Assembly: GCA_030268105.1 (NCBI GenBank)
Contig: BSDZ01000003.1
Coordinates: forward strand, 1,302,001 to 1,366,000
DNA length: 64,000 nt
Source of the DNA: Volvox africanus
Lineage: Eukaryota > Chlorophyta > Chlorophyceae > Chlamydomonadales > Volvocaceae
Direction of reading: 5' to 3'
This document shows, one piece after another, positions 13,601 through 26,239 of the stretch. Every line of letters starts with the position of its first letter. Within the stretch, counting starts at the first letter, position 1. The position numbers and the translations under genes are program-made. The notes beneath the pieces are model-generated. The model saw nothing but the letters and a program-made list of their open reading frames with translations. It was not told the DNA's origin and did no database searches.

Positions 13601-16600
13601 TGCGTCGCGAATGGGGGTAAATATGCGTTCTGGGCCCTGTCCAATAATCGGTTAATACTAGTGCGCAAGCGAGCTTTCCATCCAAATGCCATACCTGAAG
13701 CTGCCGGAAGATCGTCCTCCAACCGCTTGTCCACGTCACCCCACGTCCGCACTGTCACCAGCTCCAGACCCGGTCCCAACGGCACGCCGCCTCCATCCCC
13801 GCCAGCAACAGCTGCCGCGGACATTAAGCCCACGTCCGGTGGTTCAGCCTCCGCCACCATTGCCGCCCCGGCTGCATCGACTGCATCTGCATCGGTAGCA
13901 CTCGTGTTGCAGCACGCCGAATAACCCAAATCTAAGATCTCCTGAACCTGCTCATCTGAGTACGTGGCACGCTCCTGCCGTCGAGACGTCGCGGCTGCAT
14001 GAACAACTCCGCTGCCATCGGTTCTAGCCGAATCAACATTCGATGGTGCTGAAGCGTCCGCGCCGCCAGACCCCATCAAACCTGTGGCATCCGCGCCCTC
14101 GCCCGACTGTTTGAAAAGCTGGGCAGTGCCCCATTTGAGGATTTCCTCTAGCGCTTTCAAGCCCACGCTGGAGCCAGATGCACTGGCCCCAGCAGCACGA
14201 CCAGCTGCGGTGGCGGCGGAGCCCCCGCTTCCAGGCTGGAACGCCTGCTCAAGTCCTCTGCGCCGGTCCACCAGCTGTAGCAGTCGTTCCTCCACGGTGC
14301 CGCGCGCGTAGAGACGAAATACGCCAAGCTGAGCAGGTTCCCCTAGGCAGCAGGCACGTCGCAGTGCCTGCATGTCAAGTCGCGGATGCCAGTCACTGTC
14401 GAAGACGATGACACAGCGAATGCTGGGAAGTTTGGCACCCAGGCCCAGAATCCGCGACGTCGCAAGGACGATGAATGGCGCCAAGACTGCTGAGGCGGTG
14501 GTTGCAGAAGGGGAAGAAGGGGAGGCTTCCGCCGGCGCGGGTCCTGCACACCCGCTGGAGGCTAACGGCGATGCATCTGCTGGCATGGCGGACCCCGCTT
14601 CAGCAGCGGCGTTAAAGGCGGCGACGTTGGCGTGCTGTACCGCTGACGGTGTGCAGCTGTCGATGCGCACTGCTGCTGTCGAACCAAACGCTCGCTGGGT
14701 GTATGACTCGAGGACATCTAAAACCTGCAGGTTTTAACCAAATGCACGAGGTTGACATACACTTGAAAGTAGGCAACAGTTGACGGAACACTTCACGGGG
14801 CAAAACTCCAAGTCTCATTCCCATAACAAAAGCCTTCTAGGAGCAAACGGATTCCTCCATTAGTAACCCTTTGTGAAAGCCGCGCAGGCCGCCCGCAAAG
14901 TGGAACAGATTCTCGTCGAAAACAAAAGGCGTGTGATGGGCAGTGCCATGAGCGTCTTTGCTCTGCGTTCGTCTTGCGATGTTGTCCATTGGCTTCCACC
15001 TCGAACTGTGTTCATCTCACCTTTGTTGATTGCGACAACACCAACACGTTGCGCCGGCGGCGATGCAACTCCTGCAGTAGCTTGTCGAGTGCCACCAATT
15101 TGCTGCTGGCTGCCAGGAGCACTTCCGTCGACGGCGTCGACGCGGATGTGGTCCCGCTGCTGCGATTTGTTGGCGTCAGGCCGACACGAGGGTTGATGGT
15201 GCTGCTCGGGCCAGTGTCCGCGGCGACGGCAGACCCTCCCTCGTCAGCGGCATGTTGGCCGCCCAGCTGCAGTGCCTCCTCGGCCGCCTCTGTCCGAAAC
15301 TCCTCCAGAAGGTAAGGATGATGGCACACCTGCACATGCAGCGATATTGAGCAGGCGGGGGAAATGGATACCGGTAGTATTCATGTCAACTGGCCCCCGG
15401 GAATGTGCTAATTGCGGCGCGATTTAAACAAAGAGAGTCTGGCATACGGAAATGCCAAGACTATTTTCGGAATAAGTAAAACTCTATTCACCTTGCGCAA
15501 ATCGTTGCAGATATGTCGTAGCATCGCCGCGCGATGACCGCTGTGGCGAGGCGGGCGCGGATCTGTCAGCACCTCGAAGTGGCGGGCCAGGACGGTGCGG
15601 TAACACTCAACCTGCAGCTCGCTTAGCTCCACGGGGATCTGCAACCAACCGCAAGGGCATGGCCTAAAGTTAGAGGCAGACGGAAGTGGCCACGATGTGA
15701 AAAGCATGGAACATGCCGAATCGATAAGAATTGTAAGGTCAACGAATACATGCATTGATGGTTTGTCACCCTGTCCAGCGAACCTGGCCCAGCACGCGCA
15801 CACCTAATATTTTGGATATCCGCACAACCAAAATACAGGACGCGGTCCCCTTCCCCTCCCGTCCCTGTCTTCCCCACGAGGCCCTCCTTATCACCCACCT
15901 GCACCTCCCGCTGAACCGTCACTTGCCGCGCAAACTTGCGCCCGAAACGCGGGGCACATCTGCTTTCAAGTGCCTCCGCCAACCGAACGCGTGCAGCCTC
16001 CGTGGCGCCCTCGCCGGACAAGTAATCCTCAGGCTCACAGGCCTGGAAGCGGAGGTTGGGATAGTATTAACTTTAACTTTACCTTGGCTTGATAGTGGTC
16101 CGTTGTGGTAGTAAGCGTGGCAAATCAATGGTCATACGGATGGGCAGAAGCATTTAGGAAATGTATCCTCCGAACTTCGCGTACCTGTACATCCGGGCGT
16201 ATGAGCTGCGCAAATCCCAGGATTTCCTCCACGGGAGCCGCGGCAGGGTTGCTACCCATGAGGAGTATGTGCTGGCGCCCGCCCAGCTCCGAGAACGCCC
16301 CCGTGTTCCGTGCCGTTATCCCACGCCCGCGTTGCCGCATGTCCACAATCACCACCTCCCAGGGCATCGCCTGGAAACGCAGTGCGCGAATCAGGATAAG
16401 CAAGCATGGAGGTCTGTGATATCAGCCGCGAATGTCAACGAGCGTTCTCACCTTCAGTGCGTTAAGGTCGGTCAGGACATGCTCGTATCCCGCGATGACG
16501 ACATCTGCCTTGGGCACCTAGAGGCATCGATGCAGGAACACCAGACCAAAGGCCACATTCGAGCGCCTCCGAAAAATGTGCCACGTCACCGGGCTAGAGG

Positions 16601-19600
16601 GAGTAACGCATGTTTCTCACAAAATGCTTGAAACCATATTTGTCTACGTTCCGTTATTAACTTGCAGCTTCGTTTCGCGGGATTCAAAGCCCAACGAAGC
16701 CTTTCCCTGCGGTCCGAATACCTTCAGCATTCATTTCAAATTCTTCCGCCAGGATGTGCTGAGAACTAAGCGCGAGACTTGAGATGCGCGATTACCAAGA
16801 CCGAACCGACCATGTCCTCCATTCCTCGTCAAGGTTCTCGCCCGGATCGAACCGTCACCCATGCCAGCCCGAACCACTTTGTTCTTCCAGTTAGGCCAAG
16901 CTTTTACTAATATTGGCATATGCACGCTTCCTGTCTCGTTTGTCCCTTCCCCGTTATTCCCGCTGCAACAGCCGAGATGACAAATTTTCGGAAATCCCCA
17001 CACCATTTTCAACAATAGCGGGCATGCTGATTTAGCACCTTCAGCAGGCTAATTACGTCTAACCTATCCTACGATGGTAAGGATTATGCTTTGGTTGTTT
17101 GAAGGTATGTTTCCTGAGCTTGCTTGTCTCCTAAGCGAACCCCCCTCTCCCTCCTTCAGTTCCGACATGTAGTATACGTAGTCGGTCAGCCCTCCTCCCC
17201 TCCCATCACGCGCCTTGTTGGGACAGTCGTCCCTGCTGCGGCCCATAGAACCTTTTCGGTCCAGGGAGGAGGGCGATAACCACAGCTCCTGCTCATGCAA
17301 CAGCATGCGCGCCGCTGCCGAGCCTGTGTAGATGACCACATTAATAGAGCTGCCCGGCGCCAATGAAACTTCCTTGGTGGCATTGGCAGAGGTGCCGTGT
17401 GCGTACTGCTCCGCAGTGGCACCAGCGACCCAGAAATTCCAGTCGCCTTCCCAGAAGTCCAGCATGGCCTATCCGAGAGTAGTAGGGGTGAAAGTAGGGG
17501 GGTCAATCAAGTGTCATAACATGCCACGATCGCAGCACTCGTTGCTACTGCGTGGGCATTGCGACGCTTCAGTGACAGATGACGTGGGATTGAACACAGA
17601 TTTTACAGTTCATATGAGCGATCTAGAGCGATATCATTGCCGCAGCCAGATGAGATGGTACATGATGATCATGGGTGGCATGTGGCTTCGGGGAACGGGA
17701 AGCCGGTCACTAAGGCGGCAACTGATAGGCTTATGCATAGCGGACCAGCCAGAGGCAAAACCACTGGGCGATGATGACCCCTCCCAACGCCTCCCAACAA
17801 TATTGCAACCAACCAATCCTCTACCTGTGGTGCAATCACCAGCAGTGGCCCCGTCACCTTGAAGTCGTGGCTGCAGCAAGGGAGCCCAGAAGTGGCACTT
17901 GAATAGCAGCTAACGAGCAACAGAAACGAGGACGGGCGAGTGCCAGCAACTTCGGCCCATTTCACTGTGTCGCTATCGCCTGTGGCAGACGTCAATACCC
18001 TGTCTCCATGACAGTCACGTTTCCTTTTACAGAGCGTATTGAACTTACCGCACCCTGTATTGTACTTGGGGTTTTTATCCATAAGTATAGTTAAAAAATG
18101 AAAATCGAGCAAGTCCAATATTGCCCGTCGGCCAGTGGCACTGACTCCCCAAACAAGAAAACTTTGTTCAGCGCCCCTCTTCTACTCGTCTTTCGAATTC
18201 ATACCCGAGCTGCACGACCCACATGAGGCTCTGTAGGAACGTGGCCACTGTGGCGGTCTTGCCCAGCCCCATATCGTCAGCCAGCACAGCATGCTTCCCA
18301 GCTGTCCACATGCGCCGCAGCCAGTTAACTGCTTGCAGCTGATGCGTGCGCAATATAGCGCCAGTCACATAGGCTGGCTGCTCAGTAAGTTCCGGCAGAG
18401 GACGCGAGCCGGTGGACGTGGCAGCGGCCAAGGCCTCCGCCGCTGCCTCAGCAGCTGCGCGAGAGGCCTTATACAGTGCACGCTTACACCGTGCCCACAT
18501 GGCGGTGTGCAACGCCACGTATTCGGGCTGCAATAGCTGCTTGGCGCCTTCAGCCTGCGAAGGTGTAAAGAAGAGGAAACTTTAACAAGGGCAGTTGGGT
18601 CCCCAATACACGAAAGATTACAGGCATATGAATAAAAATTTTCAACGCCAATGATTTTAGTGATAATGCCAGCCATGGATCCCCAGCAACCTCACCTCCC
18701 ACGTTGCCTGCTCGTATCCCAGGCCGGACCATTTAACCAGCACCTCCCAGCCGGGTCCCGTGGGAGATGGGCGCCGTGAGACGAATCGCTCCGGCCGTGT
18801 CCACGTCTCGTCCACTGAATTGCACGGGCGGTCACCATGGCGCTTCTTAAAGTTAAGCAGCTTCCGGCGTGCTATTCCCATCAGAACACTCTCCTTGACC
18901 CACTCGTTGTGGATGTGGCTACGGTGCGCCCATTTGACAAGGTATTCCGGCTCCCGGTTTGCGCCTGTCAACACACCACCGTCGGCACTATCCAAAGCGC
19001 CGATGCCTCCGATGACCGTGGCGCCTGCTGGGTTGTCGGCCTCATCACCAAACCCGAGCAACGCCGCGGCCGCGTCAGCCTCATCAGTAGCCATGCGATC
19101 GGCATGCTGCCCACCGCCGCCCCCAGCGATTCCAGCGACAGCGTTGGTGGCCGCTGTCATAGACGCACATTTGCTAGCCGCGGCAGCTACCACGGCCGCA
19201 GCATTTGCTGCCGCCACCGCGTCTGCAATAGCTTCCGCATCAGACAAGCCCCCCGCGGAACGTTTCCGCAGGCGATCCAGAATGCGGTGGCGCTCCAGCT
19301 CCAGCTGACGCTGACGTTCCCTGTACGTGCCGGGCACGACAACAAACCTCAGAACCATGTGCGACTTTAAGCCTCAAGTTGACGTAAGGATGTGAGGAAA
19401 TAGACACAAGGCCTTGATTAACTATTCCCCCTTAAGAGATAGCATTGAAGAGACCAAGCCACAAACTGCATTGTACCATCCCACTGCGTTCTACATGCAG
19501 AACAAAGGGAATAACTTCAAGGCGCCTCCCCAGTTCACAACTCCCTCGCCCCTCACCTTTCCTGCGCCTTTTCCTGCTCTGATAAGGGAAACCGCCAGCC

Positions 19601-22600
19601 GTAAATGGCCTCCACCAAGTTCTTGTGTACGGGCGCCGCAGCAGCTGAACCCACCACGAATGCATCCGCTGGATTCACAACAACCGCTTCGAGCGGCGCT
19701 TCGTCCAAGAAATCGTCCTCCTCGTCACTGGGCCTGGATTCAAGTCATCGAGCAAAAACCCACACCTAACGTTAAGAGGAAACGAGTTTGTGGACAAATA
19801 CAGGGAACATAGGTCACGAGAGTGCTTTAGCACACTGGGGGAATGGATTGCATATTTCTTATGTGCGACGGGGTTTGATACGCACGACTAGACACAGGGC
19901 TAGACAGCCGCCGGGACAAAGCCACTGCACAGCAATGGCATACACACCTCGGCACAATGCCACGCCGTCCACGGCCGCGGCGGCCGCCACGACCACGGCC
20001 CCTTCCGCGGCGGCCACCTCGACCGCCACCACCACGGCCCCGGAAGCCCCGCGCCACGGCCGCCGGGAAATGCGCCGGCGCTCCCCAACCGCCATCGGAG
20101 TCACTCTGAAAGTCCTCCTCTACCTGGCCCAGCTTCGAGCCGTCCGCCAGGAGCATGTCGTTATCCATTCCAGCCCCCTCAAGCTTGGACGCCACTCCAC
20201 CATTCACCTCTGGTGCAAGCAAGCTTCCGGCGTTGGCTGGCCGCTCTGTCTGGCGCATAGCCGCCTCCGCATGTGATATGGAAGTGCGCAAGTTTGGATC
20301 AATGATGGGACCCAACTCCCCGCCGTTGCCGCTTATATCTCCAACCTGAAATGGCTTCAGACAGTCCAACGGAAGCCAGGCATATTCCGCTTCCTCGTCT
20401 TCCTCCTCCTCGCCTATGCATGTATTCAGGGGCCATACATCCACTTACGCATTGTTTTGGACGACTGCACCGCATACATCTACCTACCCGCCCAGCCTTT
20501 CGCGCGTGTGGTGTTTCCGACCCTTCAGAGCTTCACGACACGGCATCCAGAACCCCTACCTGCACTTGTGAACCCCAGATTCCGGCACATCATAAAGGAA
20601 GCGGTCGGATCGCATAATGTAGATTACTTCCTCCCTTCTTATCCGGGTCCCATACTACCACGACACTGTCTAATCATGAGAGGGCCTACTGGCCTGCAGC
20701 TGGAGAAACCGTGAAGCTTTCCCGCTTAATATTCCACTATGGGAACTCGATGACCCTCGTTTAAATGCCATAAGCTATCCGGGGAACGGGTCACTTGCAT
20801 GAAAGATAGCAAGGCGTCGAATTCAAATTATTATCCCTGTTGTCCAGACCGTTGAAGCACCCCATCTTAACCGCCTTACCAACACCCAGCGCCCGCAGGC
20901 TAGCAGCTACAATGCCTTGCGCAGTGTCCAGCCGTTCCTCCACTTCCCCGGGGATACCCTTGTTGGTGAAGAACACCACCGGGATATAAAGCAGCACAGA
21001 GCCGTGGCCGCCGGGCGGCGGACCAACCTACGGATAGCCGCGTTATGGTAGGTGGTGTCAACAACAAGACGTGAGAGCGGCATGGTCTTCCAACCGGATA
21101 GCCAGGAGCACAGCCGAAGCGTACTCAATCATAATATCGTCCAAATGCAGAAGGCGACGGATTTTGCCCGAGGTAACCTCAACCCTAGGATACGTTTAAT
21201 ACGAGTAAAGGTTCAGCTCCATGTGCACGGCAGCCCAACAACGTGTCGCTTCAACAGTTGCAGACAGAAATCCCAACCAGCCACTGGTTACTGCGATGTG
21301 CAAATAACTGACATCCTGCCCAGCGGTCAGGACTGCAGCATGTATTCCAACCCTTGCCTCCAGCAGCCGTACCTCCCGTGGGACTGCACGCCGGCGGACA
21401 ATCTTTGCCGGCCACCAGTCGTGCCCCTCCACCTTAGCCCACACAACCCGGCCCGGCCGCAGCATATCCCGTGGATAGGGAAACTCCGGCCGCTGAAGCA
21501 CCACGTGTTCAGATGTGTCCGTTATCATCATGGGGTTGACCTGGTAAAGTGTCGATACACACAGTCGGTGAGTTATGGCGGGTTCCAAGCGCATTGTTAT
21601 ACGAGCCTTGATAAGTCGGATGGCAGGGTGGAAGATTTAACAAAGCGTAACTTCATCTTGGCGCTTTCACTGAAGCCCAGCCCATTCAGCTTAGTTGGCT
21701 GCTCCAGTTACGGCTCTTGGAAAAGAGTCGATGCCACGATCCTTTGTCGCCGGTCCCAGCCTCTGAAGACCGGCAAGATGTGGCTTGGTCGAGTGTCATG
21801 AGACTGTCCTTGGATTTTGGCATCATCACCCCGGTTAGTTAGGCCCAGTGGAACTCACCTCACTATCATATATGTCACCCTCGCCAGCCACAAACATCCC
21901 GAGCAACGCCTCTGCTGCTTCACTGACGCCACGCAGGCCCCTGCCAAATGCGCGTCCACCGGAACGGCTGCGTGCCAGGCCGCTAGCAGTAGTCCGCGTA
22001 CCACGCCCCCCACGGCTAGCTCCACGCCCTCCACGCCCTCCGCGCCCGCTGCGTGGTGTTAGTCCACGCCCACGACCACCGTTGACACGGCCTCCTCGGC
22101 CCCCCCGCCTGCCGGGGCTGGGTATACCAGCCGGTAAAACGTCAGACCCCGCACGCCGAATCTTCGGACGATTGCCGAACTTCGGTCGCATGCGTTTGCT
22201 GCCATCGACATCGTCATCCATGCCGTCGCCAATATCGTCATCGTCGGCATAGTCATCCTCGCCCCTGGTACATGGCCGTAAGCTTGGATTACCCGTATTG
22301 CTTTATTATGGGTTTTACATAGCAAAGCACATACGTCTCCATATATCCCAAAGGCAGACTCCGTACTTACCCATCACCATCATAGTACTCTGGCTCCGCC
22401 TCCTCAAATGATGGCTCCTCATGCTGCATTTCATGCTGCTGATCCTCATGTTGCTGCTCTCGTTGCTGCAAGGGGAAAAAAGGGATTCAAAGCTCTAGGT
22501 ATGCATGTATGCTTGGAGGCTACACACACGCATACACCAGCCGGGGCCCGAACCTGGAGCGCTAGAATGTGATCAATTTCCTCGTTTGAAAGCGCTTGTG

Positions 22601-23120
22601 GACTCAAGCAGGAAGCGTGACGCATGTCCCAGGTATTGTGCTTGCACTCCCAGTCTTCCGGCAGGTCGTCATCCTTCACATTGTAAGGCACCTGCTCGTA
22701 ATGATATCAAAAGAATCATAGGTGCGATATTCTGCATTCTATGCACGAATCAATACATTTTGCACACAGTGCGCACCTTGCGCCATTTCTGACATTTATT
22801 GCACTGAACCCATTTCTGCATCTCGGGACGCTGAATAAATCGTTGCCTGCTTTGTCCTGAAACCAAATTTTCTGGTCCACTTGTCAGACCCAGTGTTGGT
22901 CGCGACGGAGAAACCCCTCGCAACTCCTCCCGGCTGCGGTAAATTGTTTCAATCGAGCAATAGTAAGTTTCATGATGAGAAGCGATCATTGTCTCCAGCA
23001 TGCAAGGACACATACAAGGGCCATGTAAATTTACCTTGCAGCTGCCACCGACGCCAGTGCTCCGAGAGCATCGGCAACATCAGCCATTTCATGCATTTCC
23101 TCATCGTCCGCAACCGACAT
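6222..23120 (-). CDS. CHD-like SNF2 protein with CW finger, PWWP, tandem chromodomains, degenerate ATPase and Gln/Ala-rich tail
   Basis: Nuclear chromatin protein, about 3,770 residues. Exons (minus): 23120-23035, 22933-22777, 22691-22554, 22465-22371, 22264-21859, 21492-21373, 21027-20880, 20413-19948, 19733-19557, 19320-18696, 18554-18223, 17870-17825, 17468-17073, 16517-16452, 16370-16185, 16042-15899, 15638-15492, 15329-15021, 14724-13695, 13629-13296, 13091-12477, 12376-12082, one unresolved near 11.85-11.95 kb, 11772-11419, 11153-10980, 10619-6222; all other phases agree. CW finger near residue 70 (CNKCQKWRK..WECKHNTWD). PWWP near 300-420 (VVWAKVEGHDWWPAKIV). Two chromodomains near 720-805 (EYLVKWAHRSH, EVLVKWSGLGYEQATWE). 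SNF2 motif I is intact (DDMGLGKT), but motif II reads VDMRQRG, motif III MGSNPAA, motif V ATSRILGLGAKL and motif VI RRACCLGE. Gly/Arg-rich linkers occur in exons 5, 8 and 21. The start is the first ATG of an acidic exon with no earlier exon seen. Confidence 0.85.
10847..10870. repeat. AT-rich inverted repeat in a CHD-like gene intron
   Basis: ATATGTTATA (10847-10856) and its exact reverse complement TATAACATAT (10861-10870) are separated by four bases, within a TA-repeat tract. Seen directly; no function inferred. Confidence 0.8.
20880..21492 (-). other. PWWP domain (exons 6 and 7, finishing in exon 8)
   Basis: RPGRVVWAKVEGHDWWPAKI is a clear PWWP start. It continues in exon 7 (IPVVFFTNKG) and closes in exon 8 (EYAWLPLDCLKPF). 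PWWP modules in known proteins read H3K36 methylation with DNA. Confidence 0.85.
22554..22933 (-). other. CW-type zinc finger split over exons 2 and 3
   Basis: The exon 2 end and exon 3 together give WVQCNKCQKWRKV, then LPEDWECKHNTWD and RHASC. All four zinc-binding Cys and the aromatic-cage Trp pattern of CW domains are present. CW domains in known proteins bind histone H3 lysine-4 methyl marks; that use here is inferred. Confidence 0.85.
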
Positions 23121-24733
23121 TTCGCGAGATTTCTGCAGCACAGCAGGAAAGAAATTCAGTGTCAATATCGGCTCCATGAGGCGATCCGATCAATGGTTTG
23201 CATAACAATAAAACAAGGTATAGTAATTAAAGCGAGCATCATCAATTGAGTGGGCCAGTGGTCCACGATCAAGTCACTGACTGAGCCACCGCCACCTTGA
23301 ACTAGCTCACAACAGCCGCTGGCAGCATTTAATAAATCGAGCGAAGTACATAGTGACATAAAGCATCAGTATTAGCAGCTATTATCCAAAGAGCACACCG
23401 GGAACCACGAGTCAATTGTGTTACATATGCGCCAACTATGAAATAAACGTACGCTTGAAGCAAAACAATTGACTCATCAAGCAATTCATTTTCATACGAT
23501 ATCTGCTATAACCATGCCTTCAAGCCCTGAAGCAAAGCAACCCCAATTTGTACTTTCTCTGCGTACCTTTTCGAGCCAAATCTCAAATCTCCTCGTCCTT
23601 CCAGTGCAATGAGAAAGCCATTTCTTTGCTAAGAACGACACCACGACGTTCTGAGTCTGGGGTACTGCTTTATAGCTACATCAAAGCATATCATTTTCGA
23701 AAATACCATGTATGATGAACCATAAGCTTTACCAATAGAAATATAATGACAAGGCAGTATTATGTTTGACACTGAGTATTTTTGCGCAAAGGTGCCGTAC
23801 GATCGCAGCACTGAGGACTCCACTCTCCAAATTGTGTCTGGCATAAGCTGAGCAGTACATGATAGTTCAGTGATACGTCGTACATGGTTTTGGATCGTCG
23901 AGGGATACTGAATTGCCCAATGGATCGTTGTTCTCGCTTGTAACGTATGCAGGAGCCAGATTTTCAGGTATCCCGCTAACTACTTCATTCGGAAGCATTT
24001 GCATCTCTCTTACTGACGTAGATCAAACACATTAATTCAAGGGCGAGTATTACAAAGCCCTGGACTTGCAAGGACCAACTGCCAAGCCCCCAATTCATGT
24101 TATCAAGAAATTATTATTGCAATTTCTAAGGAAATGGATGTCATGTTGAGTTTACAAGATTGTCCGAAGCCGGCTGTTGTGTTTACACAGTCTTCCCACC
24201 CTTGCCCAACCATACACCTCAGGAGCTGACCGTGCAGCTTCACTGGCCATGGCATTACTTTACCACTGCCCTTTGCAAGTTATAATTTATACAACAGCCC
24301 TGGCTTCGTATATGGTGTACATAACGGTCATATATTGATAGTACGAACGAGAATTCAGGGTCCCCACTACATCAGTTGTGACCTGCTCGGACAGGCCTCG
24401 AATGTCGGACAACGAAGGTCCGGAGCTATTTTTCAACACCATCTCACGTGGCTATAGAGCATTTCCTCTGCTCCTAGCCCAGCCGTCGTTGCTCCTCTTG
24501 ACACCTCTAGGTTCCACGTCCCCGGCCCATCCTGATCGGAGACTTGCTGGTGCCACATTTCCACCCTTACTACCGACCACCCCTCATTGCACACACCGTA
24601 CACCTCCCCAACATATACGAGTAAAGTAGTAGTGATACTTTGTTGCCGCCACGTCTATCCTGACGCGGTAGAATCGCACGGTGCCACGTGTAAGCCGTCG
24701 TCCGCAGAAGCCGATCGTTGCCGTTAAGGTACA
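23121..24733. other. Intergenic region upstream of the CHD-like gene
   Basis: This lies between the CHD-like start and the Abraxas-like stop, both on minus. It must hold the CHD-like promoter and the Abraxas-like 3' UTR. It is AT-richer than the coding exons, and no other coding exon is supported. Confidence 0.5.
24183..24187 (-). promoter_or_regulatory. Candidate TGTAA poly(A) signal of the Abraxas-like gene
   Basis: TGTAA on the minus strand, about 550 bases after the stop at 24734. Further copies lie at 24152-24156 and 24050-24054, so the site actually used is uncertain. Confidence 0.3.
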
Positions 24734-26239
24734 TCATGTTCTTGCTAGTTGCGCTAGTAGGGCATCCCTCCGGTGCCGCAACGCCATGACTATTGCCTCG
24801 CCCGCCACAGCCTGTCCGCATAGTTCATGTAGCCCTGTTAATAGCGCCTCGCAGTGATTCCTCACCGCGGCCACCTGACCCCTTGCTCCTGCCGCCAGGG
24901 CCGCCAGCGCCGTGGGTTCAACACCAGGCTGCGGCACTGCGACTGCCACAGACCCGGCCTGCATTGGCGACACCGCTGCGGGGAGTGATGTATGTCTCAC
25001 CGCATGTTGCTGGGATCCTGCCGTGGGACTAGCAAGGGCTGTGGCAGCGCTGAGCTCCTGGTATGCGGCCTGGCCGGTGTGGCCGCCTAAATTGAGGGTC
25101 TGTATCTCCAAGGGGTCCAGCAGCATAACACCCGTGGCCGTAGACAGGCGGGCCTGGAAGCACCTACCCGTGGAGCCAACCGTCACCCGGGAACCCATGA
25201 GTCGGCACCGTTTGCCAGGATGAACATCACAGATTATATTTGTGGAGGCAATCATGTTGTTTGTGGAGTGCGTGTGTACTCTTGTGCGCGGAAGACAGGC
25301 GTGTAATGCTCATTGGTCCATTGGACAGTCAGGCATGATATCCTTCCTCCTTGATATCGCTGGCTCGACCTCCCCCATTCTAGTCTATCTTTGGTCAGTG
25401 CAGAAGTTCCCAACAAACCGCTTACTAGTGCCTGTCCCACCTAAATTGCCATGTCACTGTCGCGCCATTGTGGTCGGCCCCCGTGGTGACCAACAGCAGG
25501 AGCACCGCCTGCCTGCCGCCATAACGTCCCAGCTGCCGGCGGAGCAACGCCAGTGTTACAGCGCTCTCACGCATGGATGGCCGTAACGGCCCGCTGGCTG
25601 CAGCGGCGGATGCTGGCCTGTATGACAGCCAGCCCAGCAATGGCGCCGATTGCTCCGCTGACAATTCCTCTAGTCTTGACTCTACGCACCAGGGGACAGT
25701 GGTATGTGGGCATAGGACTAGCGCGTATGGTACGTGTATGCCATCCTGGAAAGACATGAAAAAGCCCCGGCCCGGTCCGGCTTCACAACGGTACATACCT
25801 CATCCAAACACAGAAAACGCAAAGCACGATATTTCACAAACCCCGTCCCATTCAGTGCAAGCCTGCTCGGCCCAACCAGACGTAGCTCGGCATCCCACCT
25901 TCGTTGCGTTCGCCATTCGATCGTGCCCCGCCCTGCCCAAGCTCAATTGTCAAGCGTTGTGGAGCAGACTAGGGACCCCTATCTGCTGGTATGCTTTTCA
26001 ATATGCATTGGCGAAATGCTCTCCCTATGTCTTGGTCTCGTACCCGTTCACCAGTTCCTTGAGCCATAGCTTCACGGAGGCGGGCTCTGCCCGGAGACAC
26101 CCACCCGACAGCTGCCCAACGTCGTCGTAGAAGCTGCAAGTGGACGCGCAGCAGAGTGCCGCGGTGACGGCAGCACATGACTCTGTGACGGTGGCCGTGT
26201 CTGTGGGTATGGTTTGCACAGGCGAAAAGCGTTCTGCGA
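24734..26239 (-). CDS. Abraxas-like (FAM175) MPN- protein, N-terminal exons unresolved
   Basis: Probable scaffold partner of the K63 deubiquitinase BRCC36 (BRCA1-A or BRISC complexes in animals and plants). Exons with agreeing phases: about 26239-26052, 25679-25441, 25163-24734. The pattern follows Abraxas: CSFYDDVGQL matches the family's FSFY segment, LLGWLSYRP matches the VVGWYKFR core, RESAVTLALLRRQLGRYGG matches the helix after it, and VLLLLVTT matches the LVFLLF strand. RCFQARLS and LNLGGHTGQAAYQEL then fit the end of the MPN- fold. A Leu/Ala-rich helical C-terminus follows (LLTGLHELCGQ..RRDALLAQL). No JAMM His-x-His motif is seen, as expected for Abraxas. The 5' end is not found; an open frame at 26657-26436 might contribute. 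Resemblance is by eye and moderate. Confidence 0.55.
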
